Source of the DNA: W0P33-017 sp963640395
GTDB lineage: Bacteria > Bacillota > Clostridia > Lachnospirales > Lachnospiraceae
Direction of reading: 5' to 3'
NCBI GenBank assembly: GCA_963640395.1
Contig: CAVHZH010000001.1
Coordinates: forward strand, 1 to 64,000
Length of the DNA: 64,000 nt
The notes under the pieces are model-generated. The model saw only the letters and a program-made list of their open reading frames with translations. It was not told the DNA's origin and did not search any database. A program made the translations under genes and the position numbers. The stretch's first letter is position 1, and each line of letters begins with the position of its first letter. Positions 56,012-64,000 of this stretch are shown piece by piece.

Positions 56012-57240
56012 TCAGCACCCTCCTCACTCGTGATTGAGTAGAATGAAAAAGTATCGTTCTTATCTTTACATACAAATGTATAAAGCAATCCATCCTTGCG
56101 GAAGGAATACAGATATACCGGATAATCATCCTGAATTTTATTCACCGTAATGACATCCGTATACTCATCTGTCGTCTCAAGCTCAACGCTGCCGTTCATC
56201 GTCTGTTTCTTTGTATTCAGATAATTGATCGCGACAGCCTCAGGGAGTGTCACAATCGAATTTCCCTCATAGACAACATCACCAAATGCAGCTTTTAGTT
56301 CTTTGATCGTAGTACACTCCTGATTACCGATCTGGATCGAATCCTTCAAAACGTAAATACTGTCCACCATTACCGATTCTTCCAGATTGTCATCATCGGT
56401 AACGCCTACATATAATGCCTGTATATCCGACATCAAAACTGTAAAATCAGTATCATTGCGATAAATCACCCGGGAACCCGTATAAGCTTGTGCGACCTCC
56501 GATGTAGACTTGCCGAGCAGCGCACTGTATACAAGCTGATCCTTTGAAAAACTGCCCTCATAAACCGCCTTGTCACCAGATCCATAGAGCTTACCGGTTC
56601 CTTGCTTCATGCCTCTGGAGAACTCTCCGTCATAGGCAAGTGTGCCATTTTCGCGGTAGAGCTTGCCGGTTCCATCATATAAATTGTCACTGAAAGAGCC
56701 TTTATAATGCATCGTACCGTCCGCATAATACTGGGTTCCGGTACCCTCATATTCATTCTGTACAAATTCTCCCTGGTAGAGCAGCGTGCCATCGACACCG
56801 TATAGATTGCCGGATCCTGTGACACCTCCATTCTCTACCGCACCCTCATAAGCCAGATAACCGGACTTACCGAGAATCCGAACATTTCCTTTCGCAAACC
56901 GAAGCATCACATCATCGTAATTATATGTCTTGATCCCATCTTCCTGCTTTTGCGGCAGATACATCGAACGGATGCTGACCAGATAGATCATGCTCAGCAC
57001 TCCGATGACAACGACAATCGCATACGCCAGTCTCTTGCTGACCAGCCATCCGAATATCTCATAGTAATCCTTTTTGTGCTTCGGACGGATATCAAACAGC
57101 CTTACAAAGAAATCACGGATCTTAGCAATGATCCTGGTACGAATGAAATTTTCACTCGTCAGCTGTCTGAATTTTGTAACAAGCGGTGTAATCTTTGCCT
57201 TCATTGAGGCGAGCAGCACCTGAATGAGATTATTTCCCAC
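56008..57240 (-). CDS. Membrane protein with MORN repeats
   Basis: A 410-residue protein. There is a basic cytoplasmic N-terminus (1-70), one membrane segment (about 72-92), then four or five MORN repeats (128-235; YQGEFVQNEYEGTGTQYYADG, YKGSFSDNLYDGTGKLY, YDGEFSRGMKQGTGKLY) and a further C-terminal domain (240-410). MORN repeats form elongated beta platforms. The repeats are outside the membrane. It belongs to the membrane block. Confidence 0.85.
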   Translation of the reverse strand: MGNNLIQVLLASMKAKITPLVTKFRQLTSENFIRTRIIAKIRDFFVRLFDIRPKHKKDYYEIFGWLVSKRLAYAIVVVIGVLSMIYLVSIRSMYLPQKQEDGIKTYNYDDVMLRFAKGNVRILGKSGYLAYEGAVENGGVTGSGNLYGVDGTLLYQGEFVQNEYEGTGTQYYADGTMHYKGSFSDNLYDGTGKLYRENGTLAYDGEFSRGMKQGTGKLYGSGDKAVYEGSFSKDQLVYSALLGKSTSEVAQAYTGSRVIYRNDTDFTVLMSDIQALYVGVTDDDNLEESVMVDSIYVLKDSIQIGNQECTTIKELKAAFGDVVYEGNSIVTLPEAVAINYLNTKKQTMNGSVELETTDEYTDVITVNKIQDDYPVYLYSFRKDGLLYTFVCKDKNDTFSFYSITSEEGAE

Positions 57241-57275
57241 TTCTATTTACCCCTGTCTTTCTGAACTGCAATTAT

Positions 57276-59693
57276 TTATTCCTCATAACGGAGCTCACAG
57301 GGTACATCCCCTGCATGTTCCATATTCAGATACGTCTCACATGTAAACAGATACCATTTTGAAATCTCGTCTGTCGGAAGCTCCTTCAAAATATCCGAAA
57401 AGGTACTCCGTGCCAGATAGAAATCATGCTGGTAAAACAACTCCAATGCCTGTGCAAAACGCTCACAAACAGCACGTTTCTTTTCGCGCTCACGCACATT
57501 CAGAGCATCCAGAGCCTCATACATCTTCATTTGTCTGCCGCTGCCAGACATCTGGATATATCCGATGCAGCGCAGCAGACCGTTATAATGTTCGCGTTCC
57601 TTTACTGTCTCTGAAATCACCAGACGCAGCCCGCGTTCACGAAACCATGCTGCAAAACGTTCGAGCTCATTCGTCTCCGGAGATACAAGAAACGTACTGC
57701 TCTGCTGGCTTGTGCCAGCCACACCATAGACAAATGACGAATAGTGCAGAAGAATCGTCGTTTTGGGGATGCTTCTTAAATAAGCATTCTCCTGTTCTGA
57801 CAGCTCACGCAGAAAATCAACTGCACTGTTTAATGTATTTTGATTTTTTTCCATAAACAGAAACCGCAGGATCGACAGCGAGCTGTCATTCGATATAAGC
57901 ACGCCATCCTTTTCCTCCTGATATCTGCCGATCAGCGCGATCAGGCGGTTCAGCCGTCCGATCTCCTCCTCGCTGCTATTTCTGGGACCCACGGTAGAGA
58001 TCAGTGCCATTGTGCCCTGCAGCTTTGTAACATCGCCGCTTGTGACCTCTGTAATGGATTCTTTATTCAGCAGCTGTTCGATATTTTTCGGTGCAAACCG
58101 GTAATATGCCTCAAACGCAAGAAACTTGGAATAATTGACCTTCCGGATCTTATTCTGGATCTCACCAAGTGCATTCCACAGAATCCGCATGTCGCCGCCG
58201 TATACACGCGGACGTTCAATATCTGTTCTGCCTCCGGCTACCTGCTGCATACTGCGTGCCAGTATACTCAGATCTGCTGACTGCAATGCCAGAATCAGGA
58301 TGCACATCAGGCTCGCAAGTGCAAATACAATGAGCACTGATACAAGCTGTGTCTGCCAGTCTTCAAAGCTCCATGCATCATCACTGAAAACTCCGAATAA
58401 TGCATAATCGCCATTCGTCGCTGCTGTCAGTATCTGATAACGCTGTCCATCCATTCGGAAAGTCTTTGAAGTAATGCTGTCTGAGACGACCAGCGCCTCT
58501 GCCTCATCGGAGGCTGCGGCAAAATAACGCGTCTCCACTGTCTCATGATTATGTCCGCTTACGCTGACATAGATACACAAATCGGTAGTATCTGCAAAAA
58601 ACAGATCTTCACAGCCATCCTCCCTGACCTGTGTGTAAGCCGTTTGTAAACGCTCCTGCAGCTGCGTATACTGCTCAGATGTATAGAAATCGGAATCTGT
58701 AAATGACAGCTCCGAGGGATCTCCTATATCGGTCAATATCCCATTCAATACAGAGGCAAACCATTTTGTTCTGGCTGCCTGCTGTGTCTGTGTCTGCTGG
58801 TAGACAAATACACCACTGCCACCCAGCACAACAACGAGCAGAACCAGCTCAAGCACCAATGCCAGATATACGACCCGGTTGTGGTTGCGGAGCAACGCAT
58901 ATAACATCAAAATGACCAGCCAGCCAGCCAACACACCAATCAACCAGTAAATCCGGTAGTTGCTGTGCAGGGACATCAATTGTCCAAAACTCATATGACA
59001 CAGAGAATAGGTATACCGCACTGTGTCGTCGACTGCAAACGGTCCGGAGACAAGATCCGCATCACTGCGGACTGAGATGCTGCCCATCTCATAGCTGGCA
59101 GCGACATAGGTACGTCCTGTCTCAGCCTCCTGTCTGAGAAAGCTCTCAACCGTAACGGAAGCCTTCGCCGCCGTTTCAAGGTCGGTCAGCTCGTCATATG
59201 AAACTTCATATACACAGGCAGCACTTCCATCCCATGCGACTGTCGCCAAATACATCCCATTCTCGTCTACATCGAGATCGGTGAGCACATCAGTCTGATA
59301 GATGGACAGCTCCGCTGTCATGGCTTCCAACTGTAACCCATCCGAAAATTGTAAAATCCGGTAAGTATATGTATCCTCCTGACCGGAAGCATCCGGAATC
59401 GCCATCACCGCATATAATGCGCCGTCATATTCTGCGATCTCACGGATGAATGCCTCATCCTGTAATTCCCTTGTCGAGAAAAAATCTGTTACTTTTCCAT
59501 ACAGATCCATCTCATAGATCAAACCCTCTTTTGTATCGTTATCTGCAACATAGACCGTCTGATTCTGTGTACACCCGTCGTTATCATAGGTATACACACC
59601 ATCCGGTTGTCCGTTCCAGATAGCATATCCGTATAGCGCGGTGGCAGCCAGCAGCCATACTAAACCGATGATCATCGGCACTTTTTTACTCAT
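57276..59693 (-). CDS. Membrane sensor with degenerate nucleotide-cyclase domain
   Basis: An 805-residue protein from the ATG after GGGGAGAAAACAT. Membrane segments are about 8-25, 248-267, 274-298 and 449-470, with extracytoplasmic regions 26-247 (propeller-like) and 299-448 (Cache-like). A HAMP-like stretch (475-525) is followed by a domain that aligns with class III adenylate cyclases: RFAPKNIEQLLNKESITEV (532), the beta-strand LISTVGP where the first metal Asp should be, SNDSSLSILRFL where GD is expected, and YGVAGTSQQSSTFLVSPETNELERF matching the vGxxGs-TviGd-VNlAaRl region. Metal-binding aspartates are lost. A TPR-like end (740-790) matches the usual cyclase C-terminus. Confidence 0.72.
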   Translation of the reverse strand: MSKKVPMIIGLVWLLAATALYGYAIWNGQPDGVYTYDNDGCTQNQTVYVADNDTKEGLIYEMDLYGKVTDFFSTRELQDEAFIREIAEYDGALYAVMAIPDASGQEDTYTYRILQFSDGLQLEAMTAELSIYQTDVLTDLDVDENGMYLATVAWDGSAACVYEVSYDELTDLETAAKASVTVESFLRQEAETGRTYVAASYEMGSISVRSDADLVSGPFAVDDTVRYTYSLCHMSFGQLMSLHSNYRIYWLIGVLAGWLVILMLYALLRNHNRVVYLALVLELVLLVVVLGGSGVFVYQQTQTQQAARTKWFASVLNGILTDIGDPSELSFTDSDFYTSEQYTQLQERLQTAYTQVREDGCEDLFFADTTDLCIYVSVSGHNHETVETRYFAAASDEAEALVVSDSITSKTFRMDGQRYQILTAATNGDYALFGVFSDDAWSFEDWQTQLVSVLIVFALASLMCILILALQSADLSILARSMQQVAGGRTDIERPRVYGGDMRILWNALGEIQNKIRKVNYSKFLAFEAYYRFAPKNIEQLLNKESITEVTSGDVTKLQGTMALISTVGPRNSSEEEIGRLNRLIALIGRYQEEKDGVLISNDSSLSILRFLFMEKNQNTLNSAVDFLRELSEQENAYLRSIPKTTILLHYSSFVYGVAGTSQQSSTFLVSPETNELERFAAWFRERGLRLVISETVKEREHYNGLLRCIGYIQMSGSGRQMKMYEALDALNVREREKKRAVCERFAQALELFYQHDFYLARSTFSDILKELPTDEISKWYLFTCETYLNMEHAGDVPCELRYEE

Positions 59694-59719
59694 ATGTTTT
59701 CTCCCCAGCATTCCCTATT

Positions 59720-60565
59720 TTATTGAAGCAGTGATTCGGTGCCTATCTTTTTAAATCCGTTAATAAACAAACGCAGCCACGGAATATCACCAAATATTGC
59801 CTGTGTTAAAAACGAGGCAATCACCAATATCACCAACAGGACAGAGATTCGTAGCAACACCTTGAAAATCTGGTCACGGTTTCTTCCAAACCATGCCCGG
59901 AAACGACTTCCGATGCCTCCCCGCTGCTTTGGTGCAGCGGCGATCCGGATATCCTTATACAGCTCTGTAAACTTATGATAGCTCTTTTTTGAAATCTTTT
60001 TATCAAGCAGCTGGTAGCTGATCGCCTTCTGTGATGCCTTCGGCTCCAATAATTCACGCAGGATCTTGGCACACTGTACGACACACTCGCGTTCAGTCAG
60101 CTTCTCATCCAGTTCCTCAAGATTGATCGCAAATCCAAGATATACATTGTGGTTCTTGGCGAGATGAAGCTGTCTTTGCTTTAGTATCAGATACAGGATC
60201 GGATATGGTATCTCCGCGGAGATACATGCCAGTATCGTATTGATACAGATCGTCTCACATTCATTCAGGGAATAGGCATTGCCCATATAAAAATCCTTCA
60301 ATGCACGCTCCCTGAAATATGGATATACGATCAAAAACGCTCCCTGATCCGAAAAGCTGTCCACGCAGGAGGCTTCTGTATCAAACTCTGACTGCTCATA
60401 TACCGTCAGAAACCGCCGCACGATCTCATGATCGTAGACAACTAGTACAATGTATAGCCCCTCCTCGGTGGCATTTAAATCCTGACAGACCAGAATATCA
60501 TTCGCCGCCGTCTTTTCCAGCACCCGTATACACTTTAACCGCATTTTCTGCGACTGATATATCAT
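59720..60565 (-). CDS. Pseudokinase-like protein with C-terminal membrane anchor
   Basis: A 281-residue protein. The cytoplasmic part (1-225) has the order of elements of a eukaryotic-type kinase fold (LYIVLVVY, LIVYPYFRERALKDF as hinge, IPYPILYLILKQRQLHLAKNHNVYLGF as catalytic/metal loop region) but neither HRD nor DFG. A membrane segment lies at about 236-258, with a short end outside. It lies 14 bases after the 601-residue CIS-associated gene. A scaffold or anchor role is inference. Confidence 0.55.
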   Translation of the reverse strand: MIYQSQKMRLKCIRVLEKTAANDILVCQDLNATEEGLYIVLVVYDHEIVRRFLTVYEQSEFDTEASCVDSFSDQGAFLIVYPYFRERALKDFYMGNAYSLNECETICINTILACISAEIPYPILYLILKQRQLHLAKNHNVYLGFAINLEELDEKLTERECVVQCAKILRELLEPKASQKAISYQLLDKKISKKSYHKFTELYKDIRIAAAPKQRGGIGSRFRAWFGRNRDQIFKVLLRISVLLVILVIASFLTQAIFGDIPWLRLFINGFKKIGTESLLQ

Positions 60566-60579
60566 CCTATCAGCCCTCC

Positions 60580-62385
60580 TTAGGCTTCCTCTGACTCGTC
60601 AATTCCCTTTCTTTTGACAATTGCATATGCATAAGTACAAATAGACGGATAATCTGCACAGTAGATCAGTATCTCGTAGACACCTTCCTTAGCAGGCGAT
60701 GTGTAGATACCATCCGAGCTGATCTCACCGCTTCCCGGCTCTGTCAGCTCATATACGATACTGCAGCTATCCATATGATTATATTTTACACCAAAGTAAT
60801 GGCTCTCCTTTGTTCCCATCACAACAGTCGGTGTCTCTGCCGCGATGCTCTTGCCTTCCATGTCCTCCGGAATTCCAAGATCATTGCCTGCCGGGAACTT
60901 GATCGCTACCCAGCGGTAGGAAAGTACAAGATAATCAACATTCTGCAGCAGCTTCACTGCTACGACAAAGCTGCCCTTGTCGTTGAGCACCTTGACCGCA
61001 GTCTCGGCATCGACTGCCAGATTCGCTCCGTCACGGAACAACTCCGGATTGCCGTATACTGTGCTCTTGGCATTTGCTCCGAGCGCCGCATCCTCCGATA
61101 TATACTCATATCCGATATCCACATAGACATTTCCCTTGCCCAGTCCATGCATAATCTCACCGGAGTAGCAGATATCGCCCTTACGCGCCGTATCCCCGAG
61201 CGGGATCTCCAGAATACCTGTCGCCACCTCGGGTACATTTGCCCGTGAGGTATGCTGCTGTTCGCTCTCTGCCTGTACAGAAACGACCTTGTCTCCGCTT
61301 CCCAGCTCTACTTCTTTCTCGAAATAGTCGAGATACTCATCACGCAGCATCTCCTGTGCCGGAGCGGTAATATATTTTTTGATATTTGTTTCCCGGACTT
61401 CTTCTATAATATAAGCACTCTCTGTGCGCACCAGACGCAGGTCTGCCAGACGGATAAAATCACTCGTGCCTCCAATATTTTTCATTTCAAGGCTCATACG
61501 TCCGATCTCCCGGCTGACAAGCTCTCTCGGCTTGCAGGATGCCAGAAGAATCTTCAGTGAAAAGCCGGTCACGGCAGCGACCGGTGCATCATCCAAAAAT
61601 GCGCTCGCAGATCCGCTCTTTAAAATCACGTTTGTATCAACTGCTGCTGTCTCCTGCGTATTCATCCAGAATTCACGCTCGAGCACTTCGCCCTCGGTCA
61701 GTGCCACATCCTCAACACTGATCTCAAGCTCATGTCCGCCATCGGCTGTCATAAACGCCGGAACCTGCAGGATGCCGCGATAGGTCAGCCGCTTTGTGTC
61801 AGCCGTCAGCTTGGTCACGCGGACAACGACCTTTATATTTTTCCCTTTACATGCGGTCGCCGGCATCACCAGCTCCACACGATAATTGTCATCATTTAAT
61901 AATATACCGCTTGTGAGGAACTCTGTCTCCATCTCGAATTCTTCAGGAATGTCCTCTTTATCCATCAAAAAGAGCTGATAGCTCTCGCTGATGCGGTTAT
62001 ATTCATAGTCCTTATCGGATTCTTTCTGATTCACCGCATAGACTGCATGAACCGCATCCTCTTTATATTTCAGACACAGGCTCACATCGTTGGTGCGCAG
62101 CTGCTCAAAACCATCTACCGCAGACAGCTTCTTGACAACCGATGCATCGACTACGATCTCTCTGCCCATGCCGTCTATGGCAACACCACTCTCAACCAGA
62201 ATCGAGAGATCATCTAAGCTGAATACACCACAGCCACATACGATCCCTGATCCGTACATCAGATTATTAACAAATCTACGCTTGTTGTTAAAATAGTTCT
62301 GCTCCGCCTGAAAATCTGCACTGGTAAGCATCTTACCTGAATAGTAGCGATTTCTTTCAAAAGGATATAATTGATTATTATTCAT
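60580..62385 (-). CDS. Conserved CIS-associated protein
   Basis: A 601-residue protein starting at the ATG after GGCGGGAGAACAGAC; an upstream ATG at 62517 would add a poorly supported hydrophobic extension. The N-terminal segment RNRYYSGKMLTSADFQAEQNYF, followed by NNKRRFVNNLMYGSGIVCG and then VAIDGMGREIVV, is a recurrent signature of large accessory proteins in CIS and related loci. The rest is beta-rich with repeated Ig-like segments. The function is unknown; an exposed baseplate or fibre-like role has been proposed for such proteins by context only. Confidence 0.75.
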   Translation of the reverse strand: MNNNQLYPFERNRYYSGKMLTSADFQAEQNYFNNKRRFVNNLMYGSGIVCGCGVFSLDDLSILVESGVAIDGMGREIVVDASVVKKLSAVDGFEQLRTNDVSLCLKYKEDAVHAVYAVNQKESDKDYEYNRISESYQLFLMDKEDIPEEFEMETEFLTSGILLNDDNYRVELVMPATACKGKNIKVVVRVTKLTADTKRLTYRGILQVPAFMTADGGHELEISVEDVALTEGEVLEREFWMNTQETAAVDTNVILKSGSASAFLDDAPVAAVTGFSLKILLASCKPRELVSREIGRMSLEMKNIGGTSDFIRLADLRLVRTESAYIIEEVRETNIKKYITAPAQEMLRDEYLDYFEKEVELGSGDKVVSVQAESEQQHTSRANVPEVATGILEIPLGDTARKGDICYSGEIMHGLGKGNVYVDIGYEYISEDAALGANAKSTVYGNPELFRDGANLAVDAETAVKVLNDKGSFVVAVKLLQNVDYLVLSYRWVAIKFPAGNDLGIPEDMEGKSIAAETPTVVMGTKESHYFGVKYNHMDSCSIVYELTEPGSGEISSDGIYTSPAKEGVYEILIYCADYPSICTYAYAIVKRKGIDESEEA

Positions 62386-62644
62386 GTCTGTTCTCCCGCC
62401 TCTGGTGATATATTGTCGTATTGTCTTACATACTAATAAAAGCGTTAAGCCACTTCCCGCCCCTAATAGCTTATACAGGCTGCCGGACACATATGAGTTT
62501 TTATCTGTCTCTGCCAAACAGATTGCTGTTCATCCGGCAGCCCGCCCCTTGAACACACTTCTCTTGATCCTGTACGATCATTATACTGAATAAATACAGA
62601 CAAAAGTTGGACAAATTTCGTCCGCTTTTGACATTTTTTTGCAA

Positions 62645-63622
62645 TTACCCAAGCTGCAATAATCTGCGCGTGCCGAGCATCCACTCATCACGCTCTCTTG
62701 CAGTGCGGTAATCCTCCACTTGCGCGGTCAGCAGCCAGTTATTCACGCGCAGCCGACCCAGCACTTCCTCCAGCACGCCTGCATACCGGTCATCCTTCAG
62801 GATCACATGCACCTGTGCAGCAGTCTTAAATTTCATCAATGCCGCTTTCAGTGCTGCCGTCGCCATCACACGAACCTCGTCATCCGACGGTGCACAGCAC
62901 AACACCAGGTAAAGTACATGCTCCCTCGTCCGGACGATCTCTCCGGCCTTGACCCGCGGGGTATTGCGCATAACACACTGTATCAGCAGACCGCCTATCA
63001 GATTTTTCCCCTGATCGAACAGCAAAACGCTCAGATCCGGGTCATAATAGCGTTCCTTCGGGTGTATCGGATACAATGTAGTGCATGAATCCATCCTAAG
63101 GAGCTTTGTGACCGCACCGCTCGCCTGACTGACACTAAGTCTGCGGAAAAATACCGTTTTCATCGTCTCCTGCATGCTGTTTTTGAGCCCTAACTGCATC
63201 GCCAGTGCCTGTATGTCGATCATCCATTCGCCGCCAAGCGGCTGCTTTTCACGAAACAGCCGTTCCTTGAAAAAACGCTCCTCTCCCGCGCAGATATCAC
63301 TGCGTCCGTACTCGTCATTCATGTAGACTCCTATGCGCACGAAATCATGTTCCGCAGCGTGTTCAAATGCAGCGACAAGCAATTGTTCTCCGATCCCCTG
63401 CATCCGACGTTGTGCCGAAACGCACAGCCAGTCAATAACCAGAAGATCCTCATGCGCCGTAGCGATCAAAAGCCCTGCCGGGAGCTGATCCTTTGTCTGC
63501 TCATCCGATTCAATAGCAAGCAGCGCAAACGCACCGGGGAATTCCAGCCGATCCATCATCATCAACGGATCCAAATCCAGCACGAATCCCCTTTGGTCAC
63601 GTTCTAAACGTGCAATTCTCAT
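62645..63622 (-). CDS. GNAT-like two-domain protein at the upstream end
   Basis: A 325-residue protein. The first domain has acetyltransferase motif A VSAQRRMQGIGEQLLVAAF (about 67-85). The second starts near DPDLSVLLFDQGKNLIGGLL and is more degenerate. It shares architecture with the protein at 15753-16766. It overlaps the upstream partial gene by four bases (ATGA). The substrate is unknown. Confidence 0.7.
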   Translation of the reverse strand: MRIARLERDQRGFVLDLDPLMMMDRLEFPGAFALLAIESDEQTKDQLPAGLLIATAHEDLLVIDWLCVSAQRRMQGIGEQLLVAAFEHAAEHDFVRIGVYMNDEYGRSDICAGEERFFKERLFREKQPLGGEWMIDIQALAMQLGLKNSMQETMKTVFFRRLSVSQASGAVTKLLRMDSCTTLYPIHPKERYYDPDLSVLLFDQGKNLIGGLLIQCVMRNTPRVKAGEIVRTREHVLYLVLCCAPSDDEVRVMATAALKAALMKFKTAAQVHVILKDDRYAGVLEEVLGRLRVNNWLLTAQVEDYRTARERDEWMLGTRRLLQLG

Positions 63623-64000
63623 TTTTCCTCTCCCTTAAATAACATTTTCATGCTATACATGAAGCCTAACCGTTTCATTGCTGCTTTCTTATTTGTCATA
63701 ATTACATCCGACATTACATCAAAGAATGTGTCCGGATCTTGCAATTTCACAACTGATACCTCATCCAGTGTCTGTTTAAACTCCGTCATCCTCTTAGATT
63801 GTATCTGTAAATACAGACTCAAAAATGCCTCTTTCTTTTCCTCCATATCAGGAGATTTCTCATCGTATGCCTGAGAAAATGTCTGATATGCCTCGCGCAG
63901 CTCTTTTCCTCTGTAGGAAGAATCATCCAGAAGCGATCCCAGTATCTTCTCTGAACCGGATGTCTCGATCATCGATTTCACAATACTATAGAACGGCAAC
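63619..64000 (-). CDS. Partial gene at the window edge, unknown
   Basis: The reading frame is open to the window end; 126 residues of the C-terminal part are visible. It is helical and charged with no membrane segment (for example KEAFLSLYLQIQSKRMTEFKQTL) and ends MKMLFKGEEK. I recognise no family. It is translationally coupled to the GNAT-like gene by ATGA, so the operon extends past the window. Confidence 0.6.
   Translation of the reverse strand, partial: LPFYSIVKSMIETSGSEKILGSLLDDSSYRGKELREAYQTFSQAYDEKSPDMEEKKEAFLSLYLQIQSKRMTEFKQTLDEVSVVKLQDPDTFFDVMSDVIMTNKKAAMKRLGFMYSMKMLFKGEEK

Noticed and set aside
30706..62385. A classical type VI secretion system
   Set aside because: There is one sheath gene rather than TssB/TssC, and no TssJ, TssL, TssM, TssK or ClpV-type gene; the ATPase is of the Afp15 type.

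Overview
This window most likely comes from a Gram-positive anaerobe of the class Clostridia, probably family Lachnospiraceae. The signs are AGGAGG-type ribosome binding sites at almost every start, consensus sigma-A promoters, the clostridial iorA-iorB-paaK-ACT gene order, and proteins with Sec signals but no outer-membrane machinery apart from one TolC-like protein discussed below. No rRNA, tRNA, CRISPR array, integrase or transposase was recognised. The assignment is inference from gene content, not from a marker gene.

Positions 1-12.9 kb are mostly amino-acid metabolism: a secreted protein of unknown role, leuCD with a divergent LysR regulator, an ilvN-ilvC-leuS operon with its own promoter, and an iorA-iorB-paaK-ACT operon for aryl-pyruvate (indolepyruvate) oxidation with its own promoter at 12.83 kb.

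Positions 12.97-64 kb are one large contractile injection system (CIS) locus. Nearly all of it is on the minus strand, and its upstream end runs off the window. In transcription order, the structural part holds: a partial gene; a GNAT-like protein; a CIS-associated 601-residue protein; a five-gene block of membrane-anchored proteins (pseudokinase-like with C-terminal membrane segment, a sensor with a degenerate nucleotide-cyclase domain, a MORN-repeat protein, a TolC-like coiled-coil protein, a coiled-coil protein with a Gly/Ser repeat); a DUF4255 (Afp16/Pvc16-like) terminator; an unknown protein; a PAAR-like tip; sheath; tube; a tail-assembly-chaperone pair that appears to be joined by a -1 ribosomal frameshift; a tube-like protein with a repetitive basic tail; a Q/E-rich protein in the tape-measure position; two CIS tube/Afp7-like proteins; a split spike (gpD-like and gpV-like); gp25; two baseplate J proteins; and a tail-protein-I-like protein. 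There is no capsid, terminase, portal, holin or lysin, so this is a headless injection machine and not a prophage. There is no TssJLM or TssK, so it is not a classical T6SS.

Downstream of the structural genes, and starting from its own sigma-A promoter at 30.65 kb, lies a partner-switching module: a STAS protein, a MATE transporter fused to an RsbW-like ATPase, a GNAT protein, a Cache-sensor PP2C phosphatase and an RsbW-like kinase. A short plus-strand island (histidine-kinase-like ATPase with no phospho-acceptor His, and a membrane-anchored SH3-like protein) follows. Then come the CIS AAA+ ATPase, a response regulator with an unusual winged-helix output, a LytS-type histidine kinase, a second STAS protein, a secreted Big_2-type protein, another GNAT protein, and finally a 927-residue protein with a lipase-like GHSRGG motif and a kinase-like C-terminus that is the best effector candidate.

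The most novel aspects are the combination of a CIS with a membrane-anchor block and a partner-switching module in a Gram-positive, the candidate frameshift site, and the effector candidate. Three families of inverted repeats are scattered through the window.
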